Shown: positions 14,897-23,950 of the stretch, in pieces
How positions within the stretch are numbered: the stretch's first letter is position 1
How the letters are laid out: the number at the start of each line of letters is the position of its first letter
Source: Paenibacillus sp. RC67
Lineage (GTDB): Bacteria; Bacillota; Bacilli; Paenibacillales; NBRC-103111
Direction of reading: 5' to 3'
Assembly (NCBI RefSeq): GCF_030020805.1
Contig: NZ_CP125098.1
Coordinates: 7,607,501 to 7,671,500 of the forward strand
DNA length: 64,000 bases
Program-made: the position numbers and the translations under genes
Notes under the pieces: generated by a model
Database searches by the model: none
The model's input: only the letters and a program-made list of their open reading frames with translations
What the model was told of the DNA's origin: nothing

Positions 14897-16915
14897 TTAT
14901 TGTTGTAATTGAAGGATGGCAACCCCATTTGGAGCCAGCTCCAACGAAGTACTTGCGGATTGGCCGCTTATAAGTTCAACGAAGACACCTTCGGAAAGCC
15001 CAATGTTGGCCGCCTGAGAATTATGGTTCAGCGCAAAGATATAGCGCTCTCCACTTGCCGCTGTGCGTACACTCAACTCAACTCCGGCAGGAGCCATCAA
15101 AGGAGCCTGCAGCTCCAAATCGGTCAAGAGGCCGCCGATGAACTGCTTAATGAAGCCAGCCTCAGGCTGTGTACCTACATAATAAGCCTTCCCTTCTCCG
15201 AACGAATGCTCCGTTATAGCCGGAGAGCCTGCAAAGAAATCCGTTGTAAAAGTTGCACGATCATTCGCGCCTTCCAAACGAATGAGATCTGCCCAAAGGC
15301 TGCAGCTGTACTCCCCGCTGCCGGATACGGCGATGCCGTTAGTTTGGCCCGGTATCATAGGGTCGAATTCTTCGACGCAAATGCCAAGCAGCTTGCGCAG
15401 AGGTGCCGGGTAACCGCCCAAATGGATACGATCATTCTCGTCAACCATTCCGCTGAAGAAGGTCGTAAGCAGCGTACCGCCATTAGTTACATACGATTCC
15501 AAGTTGGCAGCAACACCCGGTCCAACCATGTAGAGTGCTGGGGCCAGAACAAGCTTATAACCGCTTAAATCGGCATTAGGCTGCACAAAATCCACACCCA
15601 CGTTATGCTCAAATAACGCCTGATAATACTGCTTGATTTGCTCAAGATAAAGAACATCACGGCTTGGCTTGGAGTCAAGCTCCAGCGCCCACCAGTTATG
15701 CCAATCAAAGACGATCGCTACCTTAGCCTCCACACGGGAATCTACAAGCGCATCCAGCTGCTTCAGCTCTTGACCAAGCTGCTCCACCTCGCGGTAAATG
15801 CGGCTGTTCTCGTCTCCCGTGTGCGTCACCATAGCGCCATGGAACTTCTCAGCACCGGCGCCAGATTGGCGCCATTGGAAGAACATGACACCATCCCCGC
15901 CGTGTGCAATCGTCTGATAGCTCCACAAACGCATAACGCCAGGACGCTTCAGGGGATTGTGCTGGCGCCAGTTCACTTGGCTTGTAACCTGCTCCATGAG
16001 AATAAAAGGCTGGCCACCCTTCATGCTGCGCATCAAATCATGCTGCATGGCAGCAAACACGGGGATCCCGGCCGTCGGCTCCGGATAGCTATCCCATGTA
16101 ATGACGTCGATATGCTTGGCCCATTCAAACTGATCAAGCGGTTTGAAAGCCCCCATGAAGTTCGTCATGATCGGCAAATTCGGAGTGATCTCCTTCAAGA
16201 TGCGCTGCTCACCCAAATAAGCATCCAACAAGCTGTCGGACATGAACCGCTTGTAATCAAGCTGCTGCCCTGGGTTGGCATAGGTGGGCGTTTTGCCGGG
16301 CAAGCCGATTTCATCCCATTCATAATATTTTTGGCTCCAGAAATTCGTTCCCCAACGGGCATTCAGCTCGTCAATCGTACCGTAGCGTTTCTCCAGCCAT
16401 ACTCGGAATTCCCGAGAGCACTCGTCGCAGAAGCATTGCGATATATGGCATGCATATTCATTGTTAATGTGCCACATGGCAAGCGCAGGATGCTCCTTGT
16501 ACCGCTCAGCCAGCTTGCGGACCAAGCGTTGGCCATACAACCGGAAGGCCTTGCTGTTAGGGCAGTAATGTTGGCGCGAGCCTTGCGCATAACGAGCCCC
16601 GTTCTCATCCACTGGCAATGACTCCGGATGAAGCTTGGCCATCCATGCAGGCGGGGAAGCGGTAGCCGTAGCCAGGTCAGCCATTATGCCGTGCTCTGCC
16701 ATTAAATCCATCAGACGATCCAGCCAAGCAAAGTCATACGTATCCGGGCCCGGCTGCAGTGCAGCCCAGCTGAAAATGCCGACACTGACCATATTAACGC
16801 CTGCTTTGTTCATCAGACGCATATCATCCTTCCATACTTCTTCAGGCCACTGCTCTGGATTGTAGTCCCCACCGTAAAACAAATGAGGCAGCTTAACATT
16901 TTTAGAAACGGGCAT
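14897..16915 (-). CDS. Beta-galactosidase, glycoside hydrolase family 42
   Basis: Cleaves terminal beta-galactosides, probably intracellular because no signal peptide is visible. The 672-residue protein has the GH42 opening YGGDYNPEQWP, acid/base glutamate at about E153 (WHINNEY), nucleophile glutamate at about E308 (ILMEQ), and four cysteines (C118, C161, C163, C166) at the positions of the structural zinc site of Thermus GH42. The middle trimerisation and C-terminal beta domains are present, so it is full length. It is divergent from an AraC regulator, and the released galactose would feed galKET 42 kb away. Confidence 0.93.
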   Translation of the reverse strand: MPVSKNVKLPHLFYGGDYNPEQWPEEVWKDDMRLMNKAGVNMVSVGIFSWAALQPGPDTYDFAWLDRLMDLMAEHGIMADLATATASPPAWMAKLHPESLPVDENGARYAQGSRQHYCPNSKAFRLYGQRLVRKLAERYKEHPALAMWHINNEYACHISQCFCDECSREFRVWLEKRYGTIDELNARWGTNFWSQKYYEWDEIGLPGKTPTYANPGQQLDYKRFMSDSLLDAYLGEQRILKEITPNLPIMTNFMGAFKPLDQFEWAKHIDVITWDSYPEPTAGIPVFAAMQHDLMRSMKGGQPFILMEQVTSQVNWRQHNPLKRPGVMRLWSYQTIAHGGDGVMFFQWRQSGAGAEKFHGAMVTHTGDENSRIYREVEQLGQELKQLDALVDSRVEAKVAIVFDWHNWWALELDSKPSRDVLYLEQIKQYYQALFEHNVGVDFVQPNADLSGYKLVLAPALYMVGPGVAANLESYVTNGGTLLTTFFSGMVDENDRIHLGGYPAPLRKLLGICVEEFDPMIPGQTNGIAVSGSGEYSCSLWADLIRLEGANDRATFTTDFFAGSPAITEHSFGEGKAYYVGTQPEAGFIKQFIGGLLTDLELQAPLMAPAGVELSVRTAASGERYIFALNHNSQAANIGLSEGVFVELISGQSASTSLELAPNGVAILQLQQ

Positions 16916-17055
16916 AACAAGAAACCTCCTCTAAAATAGGATCATATGCATAGGATACGTCCTCTCAAGGCACTATTTCAATCGGATCATTTTCTTGTTA
17001 ATATGAGTATATTCATATCAGACTCTACTGGAAGCATAAGGCGGTGTTCCTACTC

Positions 17056-17886
17056 TTGGATTACAACATATTCGGCGTGATGACGGAGATGGATTTGCAA
17101 TATCCGATCTATATTACGAATGCGGGCGGGTGGCGCAATCAGGAGCCCATGCACCGGGAGAAAGGCTTCCCGGACTATCAATGGATCCAGACAGTGAGCG
17201 GCGCGGGACAATTGGAGGTAGGCGGTAAGCAATATACGGTAAGCGAGGGCCAAGGCATGTTCTTGCTCCCTAATGAAAAGCATGGTTACGCTCCGATTCG
17301 GGAGCCCTGGACCGTAAAATGGATTACCTTCAACGGTGCCCATATGCCAGAGCTCTTGTCTTCGATGCATTTCGACACTTCCACCATCCTGTATTTAAGC
17401 AATCCGGATATGACCTTAAATAAAATCAACTCCATCGTCTCCATTCTGCAATCGGATGATCCATTACGAGGTGCAGAATGCTCTTCTCTGAGCTATCAGC
17501 TTCTGCTTGATCTATTTCTATATGCCTCCCGTTCGGAAGTCCGTACCAAAAGGCAGCACGCGGAGCAGCTCGCTCCGGCATTTCTATACATGGAGGCCCA
17601 CTACCACGAGACCATTAGCTTGCAGCAGTTGGCTGACCAGCTTGGCGTCACGCCCCAGCACACCTGTCTCTTATTCCAACAGACACTCGGCATCCGCCCC
17701 TTTGCTTATCTGACCCGCTTCCGGCTGCGTAAAGCGAAGGAGCTGCTGCTGGAGCAACCGAATACAGAGGTTCGCGATATCGCTCGAAGCGTTGGCTATG
17801 AGGATAGCAGCTATTTCATCAAGCTGTTTAAAAAGCAGGAAGGTATTACCCCAAGCAGCTTTCGCAAAATTCACCGCCTAGTATAA
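17056..17886 (+). CDS. AraC family transcriptional regulator
   Basis: A cupin-like ligand-binding domain (about residues 15-150, with a GxGxLEVGG core) is followed by two helix-turn-helix motifs: ISLQQLADQLGVTPQHTCLL and VRDIARSVGYEDSSYFIKLF. The final KQEGITPSSFRK is typical. It is divergent from the GH42 gene and is most likely its regulator. The start is uncertain: TTG at 17056 sits 9 bases after AAGGCGGTG; a GTG 12 bases upstream lies inside that RBS. The intergenic region holds ATATGA and TCATAT as an inverted repeat (17001-17018). Confidence 0.88.
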   Translation: MDYNIFGVMTEMDLQYPIYITNAGGWRNQEPMHREKGFPDYQWIQTVSGAGQLEVGGKQYTVSEGQGMFLLPNEKHGYAPIREPWTVKWITFNGAHMPELLSSMHFDTSTILYLSNPDMTLNKINSIVSILQSDDPLRGAECSSLSYQLLLDLFLYASRSEVRTKRQHAEQLAPAFLYMEAHYHETISLQQLADQLGVTPQHTCLLFQQTLGIRPFAYLTRFRLRKAKELLLEQPNTEVRDIARSVGYEDSSYFIKLFKKQEGITPSSFRKIHRLV

Positions 17887-17962
17887 AACAGCAACCTTTC
17901 CGCTTTGAAAAGCGTAAATACCATATATTCATGTTTTTCCAAAATAAGGAGCGGTGTGCAGT

Positions 17963-18100
17963 ATGCGGTTAGTTTTTGAATATCATCAATCTACAAGCAA
18001 CGATAACAGGTTCCCTTATTGGATACATGTCCATGCGGTCCTTATTCATAGCCGGTCTGACTCTCATTCCCTACATCTGTCCATGGAGGACGCCATATGA
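17963..18100 (+). CDS. Possible 45-residue small protein, translationally coupled to the phosphoesterase
   Basis: An open frame of 45 codons begins with ATG 11 bases after AAGGAG and ends with TGA overlapping the next gene's ATG (ATGA). The peptide starts MRLVFEYHQS and is rich in histidine and serine. I do not recognise it. The ATGA overlap and the RBS support real translation or a leader peptide for the phosphoesterase; its short length makes chance possible. Confidence 0.4.
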   Translation: MRLVFEYHQSTSNDNRFPYWIHVHAVLIHSRSDSHSLHLSMEDAI

Positions 18101-18957
18101 CCTCCAAGCTGAGCAGAAGATCTTTTCTTAAAAAAACGATTTCAGGTTTCGCCCAGCTTGCCGTTCTGTCCGTGGGAGGATATAGTTACGCTCGCTACGC
18201 CGAACCCCGCTGGCTGCAAACGACCCATCTAACCTTAACGTTAAAAAGACTTCCGCCTGCATTTTCCGGTATGCGGATCGTCCAATTCAGCGACGTGCAC
18301 CTTGGATTCCATTATTCAGCCGAACAGCTGGCTCACTTAGTGGACATAATCCAATCCCATGACCCCGATCTGATCTGCTTTACCGGCGACCTGTATGACT
18401 ATGTCGTCTTAGAAGACTCTCCCGCCGTCATACAAGCCCTCTCCCGGTTAAAGGCGCCGCTTGGCAAAGGGGCTGTGCTGGGGAATCACGATTATTACGG
18501 CAAGGAGCCAAAAAAAATCACAAAAATTTTGTCCGACGGCGGCTTTCAAGTCCTTAACAACCAGTCCATCGCCCTTAATCGAGGCAAAGACTATGTATGG
18601 CTGAGCGGCGTAGAAGATATGTGGAACGGTCAGCCGGACATTAAGAAAGCGCTGAAATCCGTTCCTCCTAACGATTGCGTGCTGCTGCTGTCCCACTGCC
18701 CCGATTTTGCAGACATTGCCCTGGACTACCCGATCGATTTGCAGCTGTCCGGACATAGTCACGGCGGTCAAGTCCGCCTGCCCTTCTACGGCCACATCGT
18801 TACGCCTCAGTACGCCAAAAAATACGTCGACGGCTTGTATATATTGGGCGACGGCAAGCTGCAGGTATACACCAACCGGGGCATAGGCGTATCCCAGTAC
18901 CCCGTCCGCTTTTACTGTCGTCCGGAACTGACGGTCATCACCCTGAACTCAGGGTAG
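18097..18957 (+). CDS. Tat-exported metallophosphoesterase (YkuE-like)
   Basis: A 286-residue calcineurin-like phosphoesterase. The N-terminus carries a twin-arginine signal (SRRSFLKK, then a hydrophobic stretch). The metal-binding motifs are DVHLGFH (about 65), GDLYD (about 95), GNHDYYG (about 125), SHCPDF and GHSHGGQ (about 220). Architecture and length match B. subtilis YkuE, a Tat substrate of the cell wall with unknown natural substrate. GGAGG precedes the ATG. A small open frame overlaps its start by 4 bases. Confidence 0.88.
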   Translation: MTSKLSRRSFLKKTISGFAQLAVLSVGGYSYARYAEPRWLQTTHLTLTLKRLPPAFSGMRIVQFSDVHLGFHYSAEQLAHLVDIIQSHDPDLICFTGDLYDYVVLEDSPAVIQALSRLKAPLGKGAVLGNHDYYGKEPKKITKILSDGGFQVLNNQSIALNRGKDYVWLSGVEDMWNGQPDIKKALKSVPPNDCVLLLSHCPDFADIALDYPIDLQLSGHSHGGQVRLPFYGHIVTPQYAKKYVDGLYILGDGKLQVYTNRGIGVSQYPVRFYCRPELTVITLNSG

Positions 18958-18983
18958 GCATTATTGGTGAACTCATACAAAAC

Positions 18984-19026
18984 AAAAAAGGCAGCTTTCT
19001 GCGCCAAAGCGACAGGAGCTGCCTTT
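18984..19026 (-). terminator. speB terminator
   Basis: Minus strand AAAGGCAGCT and AGCTGCCTTT pair across a 20-base loop and are followed by TTTTTT. On the plus strand the tail is weaker, but it may also serve the phosphoesterase gene. Confidence 0.8.
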
Positions 19027-19042
19027 CTATACAAAACGTCAA

Positions 19043-19912
19043 TTATTTCACAAGTCCGAGCAAAATCTCTCTGATGAGCTTAGCTGCTACGATTTGCGTT
19101 TGCTCTGTCGGGTCGTATGCAGGAGCTACCTCCACTACATCAGCACCAACGACATTCAAGTTAGCCGCAGCCATAGCATGAATCGCCGCAAGAAGCTCCT
19201 TCGAAGTAATACCACCCGCTTCTGCCGTACCGGTACCCGGTGCGCAGGACGGGTCGAGCACGTCGATGTCGATCGTCAAGTAGATCGGACGTCCCGCCAA
19301 TTCTGGAAGCACCTTTTTCAAAGGCTCCAGCACTTCGAATGGATGGAAATTAATATTCTCACGAGCATAACGGAATTCCTCGCGGGAGCCAGAACGAATA
19401 CCGAACTGGTAAATGTTGCGTCCGCCCATTAATTCCGCCGCTTTGCGAAGCGGTGTGGAGTGCGACAACGGCTCGCCCTCGTACTGCTCGCGCAAATCTG
19501 CATGAGCGTCAAAGTGAACGATAGCCAGATCCGGGTACTTCGCGTACACCTCGCGGAATACAGGCCAGGAGCAAAGATGCTCCCCGCCAAGACCCAACGG
19601 GAATTTACCGTCGTTCAACAGTCCGCGAACGTACTCCCCAATGATATCCAGACTGCGCGCCGGGTTACCGAAAGGCAGCAGCAGATCGCCTGCATCAAAG
19701 TAAGTAATGTCTTCTAAACTTTTGTCCAGGTAAGGACTGTACTCTTCAAGGCCGATCGATACCTCGCGAATACGCGGAGGGCCAAAACGGGACCCTGGAC
19801 GGAAGCTGACCGTATAGTCCATCGGCATTCCATAAATAACTGCACGGGATGCCTCATAATTATCGGAGCTTAAAATAAATACGTTGCCTGAATAAGCTTG
19901 ATCCAAACGCAT
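19043..19912 (-). CDS. speB: Agmatinase
   Basis: Hydrolyses agmatine to putrescine and urea in polyamine synthesis. The 289-residue ureohydrolase (B. subtilis SpeB: 290) has the manganese-binding motifs GGEHLCSWP, HFDAHADLR and DIDVLDPSCAPG. The ATG at 19912 was chosen because an upstream in-frame GTG lies in the AAGGAAGTG ribosome binding site. It follows speE by 35 bases, so the two form an operon: agmatinase makes putrescine, spermidine synthase uses it. Confidence 0.95.
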   Translation of the reverse strand: MRLDQAYSGNVFILSSDNYEASRAVIYGMPMDYTVSFRPGSRFGPPRIREVSIGLEEYSPYLDKSLEDITYFDAGDLLLPFGNPARSLDIIGEYVRGLLNDGKFPLGLGGEHLCSWPVFREVYAKYPDLAIVHFDAHADLREQYEGEPLSHSTPLRKAAELMGGRNIYQFGIRSGSREEFRYARENINFHPFEVLEPLKKVLPELAGRPIYLTIDIDVLDPSCAPGTGTAEAGGITSKELLAAIHAMAAANLNVVGADVVEVAPAYDPTEQTQIVAAKLIREILLGLVK

Positions 19913-19947
19913 GCATGACACTTCCTTACTTAAGATATGGGTAATAA

Positions 19948-20775
19948 TTACTTTGTAAGATCTTCAACGAACTTCGGCAATGCAAAAGCCGCTTTATGCA
20001 GTCGAGGCGTGTAGTACTTTGTCTCGATTTCCGGAATTTTGGTCTCATCAACTTCGAGCGGATCGTACTTTTTGCTGCCTAAAGTGAATGTCCACAAGCC
20101 GCTTGGGTAAGTCGGGATATTCGCGCAGTATACGCGTACGATAGGGAAGATTTCTTTTACATCGCGGTTTACCGTTTGGATAAGGTCAGCCTTGAACCAA
20201 GGGTTGTCCGTTTGTGCGACGAAAATACCGTCTTCTTTCAGAGCTTCAAAGATCCCTTGATAAAAACCGCGGGAGAACAGCTCAACCGCTGGTCCCACCG
20301 GTTCAGTGGAATCAACCATAATAACATCGTATGTATTTTTATGGTCATGAATGTGCATGTAGCCGTCGTTCACGATAACCTCTACACGAGGGTTGTCCAG
20401 CTGGCCTGCAATTTCCGGCAAATATTTTTTGGAATACTCGATGACTTTGCCGTCGATCTCAACGAGAACTGCTTTCTCAACTTCAGGGTGCTTCAGCACT
20501 TCGCGAATAACGCCACCGTCGCCGCCACCCACAACAAGTACATGCTTTGGATTCGGGTGCGTATACAGCGCAGGATGCGCCACCATTTCGTGATAGACAA
20601 ACTCGTCCTTCACGGTTGTCATAACCATGCCGTCCAATACAAGCATGCGTCCGAACTCTTCTGTATCGATCATAGCGAGATCTTGAAAATCGGTTTTCTC
20701 CGTTACAAGTGTCTCACGAATTTTTGCTGTAATCCCAAAGCTTTCGGTTTGTTTCTCTGTGTACCATAATTCCAT
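19948..20775 (-). CDS. speE: Spermidine synthase
   Basis: Transfers the aminopropyl group of decarboxylated S-adenosylmethionine to putrescine. The 275-residue protein has the N-terminal beta domain (LWYTEKQTESFG), the nucleotide-binding motif VVGGGDGGVIREV, the catalytic DSTEP region and AQTDNPWF. The ATG at 20775 follows GAAGGGTGA at 7 bases. First gene of speE-speB with a SigA promoter about 120 bases upstream. Confidence 0.96.
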   Translation of the reverse strand: MELWYTEKQTESFGITAKIRETLVTEKTDFQDLAMIDTEEFGRMLVLDGMVMTTVKDEFVYHEMVAHPALYTHPNPKHVLVVGGGDGGVIREVLKHPEVEKAVLVEIDGKVIEYSKKYLPEIAGQLDNPRVEVIVNDGYMHIHDHKNTYDVIMVDSTEPVGPAVELFSRGFYQGIFEALKEDGIFVAQTDNPWFKADLIQTVNRDVKEIFPIVRVYCANIPTYPSGLWTFTLGSKKYDPLEVDETKIPEIETKYYTPRLHKAAFALPKFVEDLTK

Positions 20776-20895
20776 TATCAATTCACCCTTCTTTCATAAT
20801 CATAACGGATATTTACACATATTACTGAGCATTATTCCCAAATGAAAACGGGCCGATTTACTGCGCCAACTACTGCTTGTTTTGCGTCAAATTGT

Positions 20896-20924
20896 ATTAT
20901 AGTGTATCCACCCAAAAATGCAAA
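20896..20924 (-). promoter_or_regulatory. speE promoter
   Basis: Minus strand -35 TTTGCA (20919-20924), 17-base spacer, perfect -10 TATAAT (20896-20901). Confidence 0.65.
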
Positions 20925-20982
20925 TACGAACAGGGCTAAATTCACAATGTTTAAAAAAATTAACGTAGATCGTTCATTCTTT

Positions 20983-21012
20983 GAATAGGGGTTTCTATGT
21001 TTTTCCATAATG
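20983..21012 (+). promoter_or_regulatory. Candidate forespore (SigF/SigG) promoter of pbpG
   Basis: GAATA (20983-20987), an 18-base spacer and CATAATG (21006-21012) resemble the SigG consensus gnATR-N18-cAtnnTA with a mismatch at the last base. B. subtilis pbpG is forespore-expressed. The ATG at 21010 would lie inside this -10, which favours the downstream GTG start. Confidence 0.4.
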
Positions 21013-21057
21013 GAATGTAGAGACACTCTAAACATGATAACGAAAGGATGGATGATC

Positions 21058-23109
21058 GTGTCCGACGCGCAAAAAAACAACCCGGCAGACCAAGACGAAT
21101 TCCGTTGGTTCCGGAAGCTTAAATCGGCTACTTCACTCGTTTTCTCCACACTTCTTTTGAGTACGGCCGTCATCTTCATCCTGCTCTTATATATGCGTTC
21201 GCAAGCCTTGCCCGTTTCGAAAATGGGACCGTCGACCGAAATGTACGATATGCATGGTGAAGTGTTGGAAACCTTGAACGGCGGAAAAAACAGGCAGGAG
21301 GTTGCTATTGAGGATATTTCGCCTTATTTGGTAGAAGCGACTCTGGCCATCGAGGACCGTAATTTCTACAATCACTACGGCTTTGATATCCGAGGAATCG
21401 CTCGCGCAGCTGTCGTTAACCTTCAACATATGGCCAAGGTGCAAGGGGCCGGTACGATTACGCAGCAATTGGCCCGGAACTTGTATTTGTCCCACGAGCG
21501 CACATGGTCAAGAAAGCTGAAGGAAACGTACTATGCCGTACAAATGGAGCTTCACATGACCAAAGATGAAATACTGGATGAATATTTGAATCAAATTTAT
21601 TACGGGCATTCCACTTATGGCATTCAAGCGGCATCCAAGCTGTTTTTTGGCAAAGACGCCAAAGATTTGACGCTTGGGGAAAGCGCGATGCTGGCCGGCA
21701 TTCCGAAAGGCCCGCGTTATTATTCGCCCTACTACGATATGAAGAGCGCAAGGGATCGGCAGGAGACCGTGCTCCAAACGATGGTGACAGCAGGCATCAT
21801 CAATCAAGGACAGGCCGATCAAGCGGCCAAGGAACAGTTGACGATACTGCCGCTTATGCCACGTAAACCGGCGATTGCAGGTTACTTCCGTGATTATGTA
21901 CGCAGCGTGGCTACAGAGCAGCTTGGCATCACCGAGGATCAATTCGATGACGGAGGCTTGAAAATCTATACAACGCTCGATATGAATACACAAAGAGTGG
22001 CTGAAGAAGCTGTAACCTCCCAATTGGAGCCCTATGTTGAGATGCAGGCTGCCCTGGTAGCCATAGATCCTCGTAACGGCTACGTTAAGGCTATGGTCGG
22101 CGGCCGCAATTACAGTGAAAATCAATATAACCGGGCATTATCCAACACTCGGCAGCCAGGGTCATCCTTCAAACCGATTATGTATGTAACCGCGCTTCAG
22201 CAGAAGCAGTATACTGCGATAACCCGTTTTAAGAGCGAGCCTACGACGTTCAGCTACGACAGCGGAAAACAGACTTACACGCCAAGCAACTTCAATAATA
22301 AATATTTCGACTGGATCGATCTCAGGCAGGCGATCGCGAAGTCAGACAATATTTTTGCCGTCCATACCATTCTTGATGTAGGTCCAGAGAACGTCATTGC
22401 CATGGCACGGAAAATGGGCATCAACAGCCCTATGAAGCCTCTTCCCTCGCTAGCGCTAGGCACGTTTCCGGTCAGTCCGTATGAGATGGCGTCCGCGTTC
22501 GGTATTTTTGCCAATCAAGGCGTTAGGGTGGAGCCTACCGTAATTACTCGAATTGAGGACAGCTACGGCAGGATTATGTATCAAGCTAATCCGGCTAAGG
22601 AAACCGTTATCCCTCCGGCTTACACCTACGTGATGACACAGCTCATGGAGGGCGTGTTCGAGACGGGCGGTACCGGTAACCGCGTCTCCTCCGTGCTGAA
22701 GCGGCCTGTTGCCGGCAAAACGGGTACAACCAATACGGACGCCTGGCTGGTCGGCTATACGCCGGAGCTGTCTACAGCCGTCTGGGTCGGCTATGATAAG
22801 GACCGGAACATCAATGCAGTTGAATCGCATCTGGCCGCCCCTATCTTTGCAGAGTTCACAGAGCGTGCGCTCGAATCGGTACCGCCGAAGCTGTTTGCGA
22901 TACCCGAAGGAGTGGCGAACGTATATATTGATCCGGTGACAGGGAAACTGGCTAACGACGATTGTCCGAACTCGAGGATGGAGGCCTTCGTCCAAGGAAC
23001 AGAACCCACCAGCTACTGCACGGAACAGAAGAAGGAACCTACGAAACCAATCAAACCGAAGGGCAACGGCACGTGGTGGGAAGATTTGAAACGTTGGTGG
23101 AACGATTAA
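21058..23109 (+). CDS. pbpG: Class A penicillin-binding protein (PBP2d-like)
   Basis: Bifunctional peptidoglycan synthase of about 683 residues. One N-terminal membrane segment is followed by a GT51 transglycosylase domain (EDRNFYNHYGFD, GAGTITQQLARNLYL) and a transpeptidase domain with SxxK in PGSSFKP, the SDN motif and KTGTTN. Neighbouring speE/speB match B. subtilis pbpG (ywhE, 691 residues), which is used in spore cortex formation. The start is ambiguous: GTG at 21058 lies 9 bases after AAAGGA, ATG at 21052 only 4 to 5. A hairpin terminator follows. Confidence 0.92.
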   Translation: MSDAQKNNPADQDEFRWFRKLKSATSLVFSTLLLSTAVIFILLLYMRSQALPVSKMGPSTEMYDMHGEVLETLNGGKNRQEVAIEDISPYLVEATLAIEDRNFYNHYGFDIRGIARAAVVNLQHMAKVQGAGTITQQLARNLYLSHERTWSRKLKETYYAVQMELHMTKDEILDEYLNQIYYGHSTYGIQAASKLFFGKDAKDLTLGESAMLAGIPKGPRYYSPYYDMKSARDRQETVLQTMVTAGIINQGQADQAAKEQLTILPLMPRKPAIAGYFRDYVRSVATEQLGITEDQFDDGGLKIYTTLDMNTQRVAEEAVTSQLEPYVEMQAALVAIDPRNGYVKAMVGGRNYSENQYNRALSNTRQPGSSFKPIMYVTALQQKQYTAITRFKSEPTTFSYDSGKQTYTPSNFNNKYFDWIDLRQAIAKSDNIFAVHTILDVGPENVIAMARKMGINSPMKPLPSLALGTFPVSPYEMASAFGIFANQGVRVEPTVITRIEDSYGRIMYQANPAKETVIPPAYTYVMTQLMEGVFETGGTGNRVSSVLKRPVAGKTGTTNTDAWLVGYTPELSTAVWVGYDKDRNINAVESHLAAPIFAEFTERALESVPPKLFAIPEGVANVYIDPVTGKLANDDCPNSRMEAFVQGTEPTSYCTEQKKEPTKPIKPKGNGTWWEDLKRWWND

Positions 23110-23116
23110 TCAAAGT

Positions 23117-23147
23117 AAGCCGCATCAATACGGTGCGGCTTTTGATG
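23117..23147 (+). terminator. pbpG terminator
   Basis: AAGCCGCA and TGCGGCTT pair around an 8-base loop and are followed by TTGATGTTTT. Confidence 0.75.
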
Positions 23148-23169
23148 TTTTCCACAGTGCGTTTTCCAT

Positions 23170-23196
23170 ATAATTACACGGTAATTATGCTATACT
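23170..23196 (+). promoter_or_regulatory. Extended -10 promoter with overlapping perfect inverted repeat
   Basis: ATAATTAC-ACG-GTAATTAT (23170-23188) is a perfect 8-base inverted repeat in the -35 region, directly before an extended -10 TGCTATACT (hexamer 23191-23196). No good -35 is present. The layout suggests a repressor or activator site for the gene starting at 23290. Confidence 0.5.
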
Positions 23197-23289
23197 GTGT
23201 AGACATCCTGCGACGATTACAAAGAAGTTATCGAACGAATCAAAGTTCATCCATGTGATGCAATCTGAAATCTTCATAGGAGGTCACGC

Positions 23290-23829
23290 ATGAACCATCC
23301 GTTCTCCCTCACCGCAGTAAGCACCGTTACAAATCGCCTGAAGGACGCAAATATTCATTATGCTTCTGGCGGAAGCGGTCTTTTATACAGTCTGGGCCTC
23401 ACAGAGCAAGTTCGGGATTGGGACATAACAACCGACGCACCCATTGAGGCTGTGGTTAACGCTCTGCAAGGAATTCACTGGACCCAAGCTCTTAGCGGGG
23501 ATTATCCTTTTGCAAGCAGCTATCGAATTTCAATTCTTCATAATACGCTGCCTATCGATCTGATCGGCAGCTTCGCTATTTATTCGGAGGCCGGATTATG
23601 CCGGCTCCCATCTCACTCCGCCGCAGTATGGGAGCAAATCCCCATGGGAAGCCCTGAAATATGGGCCGTCGCTTATTCATTGATGAATCGCCAAGACAAG
23701 GCGTTTAAATTATTCGCCTACCTTCAAGCACATGGCGCCAATCACGAGCGAATTCATCAGCTTTTGCAAGAGCCGCTGCCGAAGCCGCTACAAAGCAAGC
23801 TCCTAACTTTATTACCCTCCTCTGAATGA
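23290..23829 (+). CDS. Nucleotidyltransferase-like protein of unknown function
   Basis: A 179-residue protein with ASGGSGLLYSLGL followed by RDWDITTD near the start, which resembles the GG/GS and DxD elements of minimal nucleotidyltransferases, though only weakly. The rest is not recognised. GGAGGT lies 5 bases before the ATG, and a palindromic promoter lies 100 bases upstream. First gene of a plus-strand run of four small genes that separates pbpG from ywhD. Confidence 0.65.
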   Translation: MNHPFSLTAVSTVTNRLKDANIHYASGGSGLLYSLGLTEQVRDWDITTDAPIEAVVNALQGIHWTQALSGDYPFASSYRISILHNTLPIDLIGSFAIYSEAGLCRLPSHSAAVWEQIPMGSPEIWAVAYSLMNRQDKAFKLFAYLQAHGANHERIHQLLQEPLPKPLQSKLLTLLPSSE

Positions 23830-23950
23830 TACGGTATATGTTAGTCTGAAGTCAGAAACTTTTGCACATGCTTTTGCGTTATATGATAAACAAGTTAAAC
23901 TTTCCAATGGGGTTATATGAGAACTTATTTGCCATAGATAAGGTTGGGAA

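Noticed and set aside
15638..16621. A 327-codon plus-strand frame inside the GH42 gene.
   Set aside because: Antisense shadow of a full-length, recognisable beta-galactosidase; no RBS.
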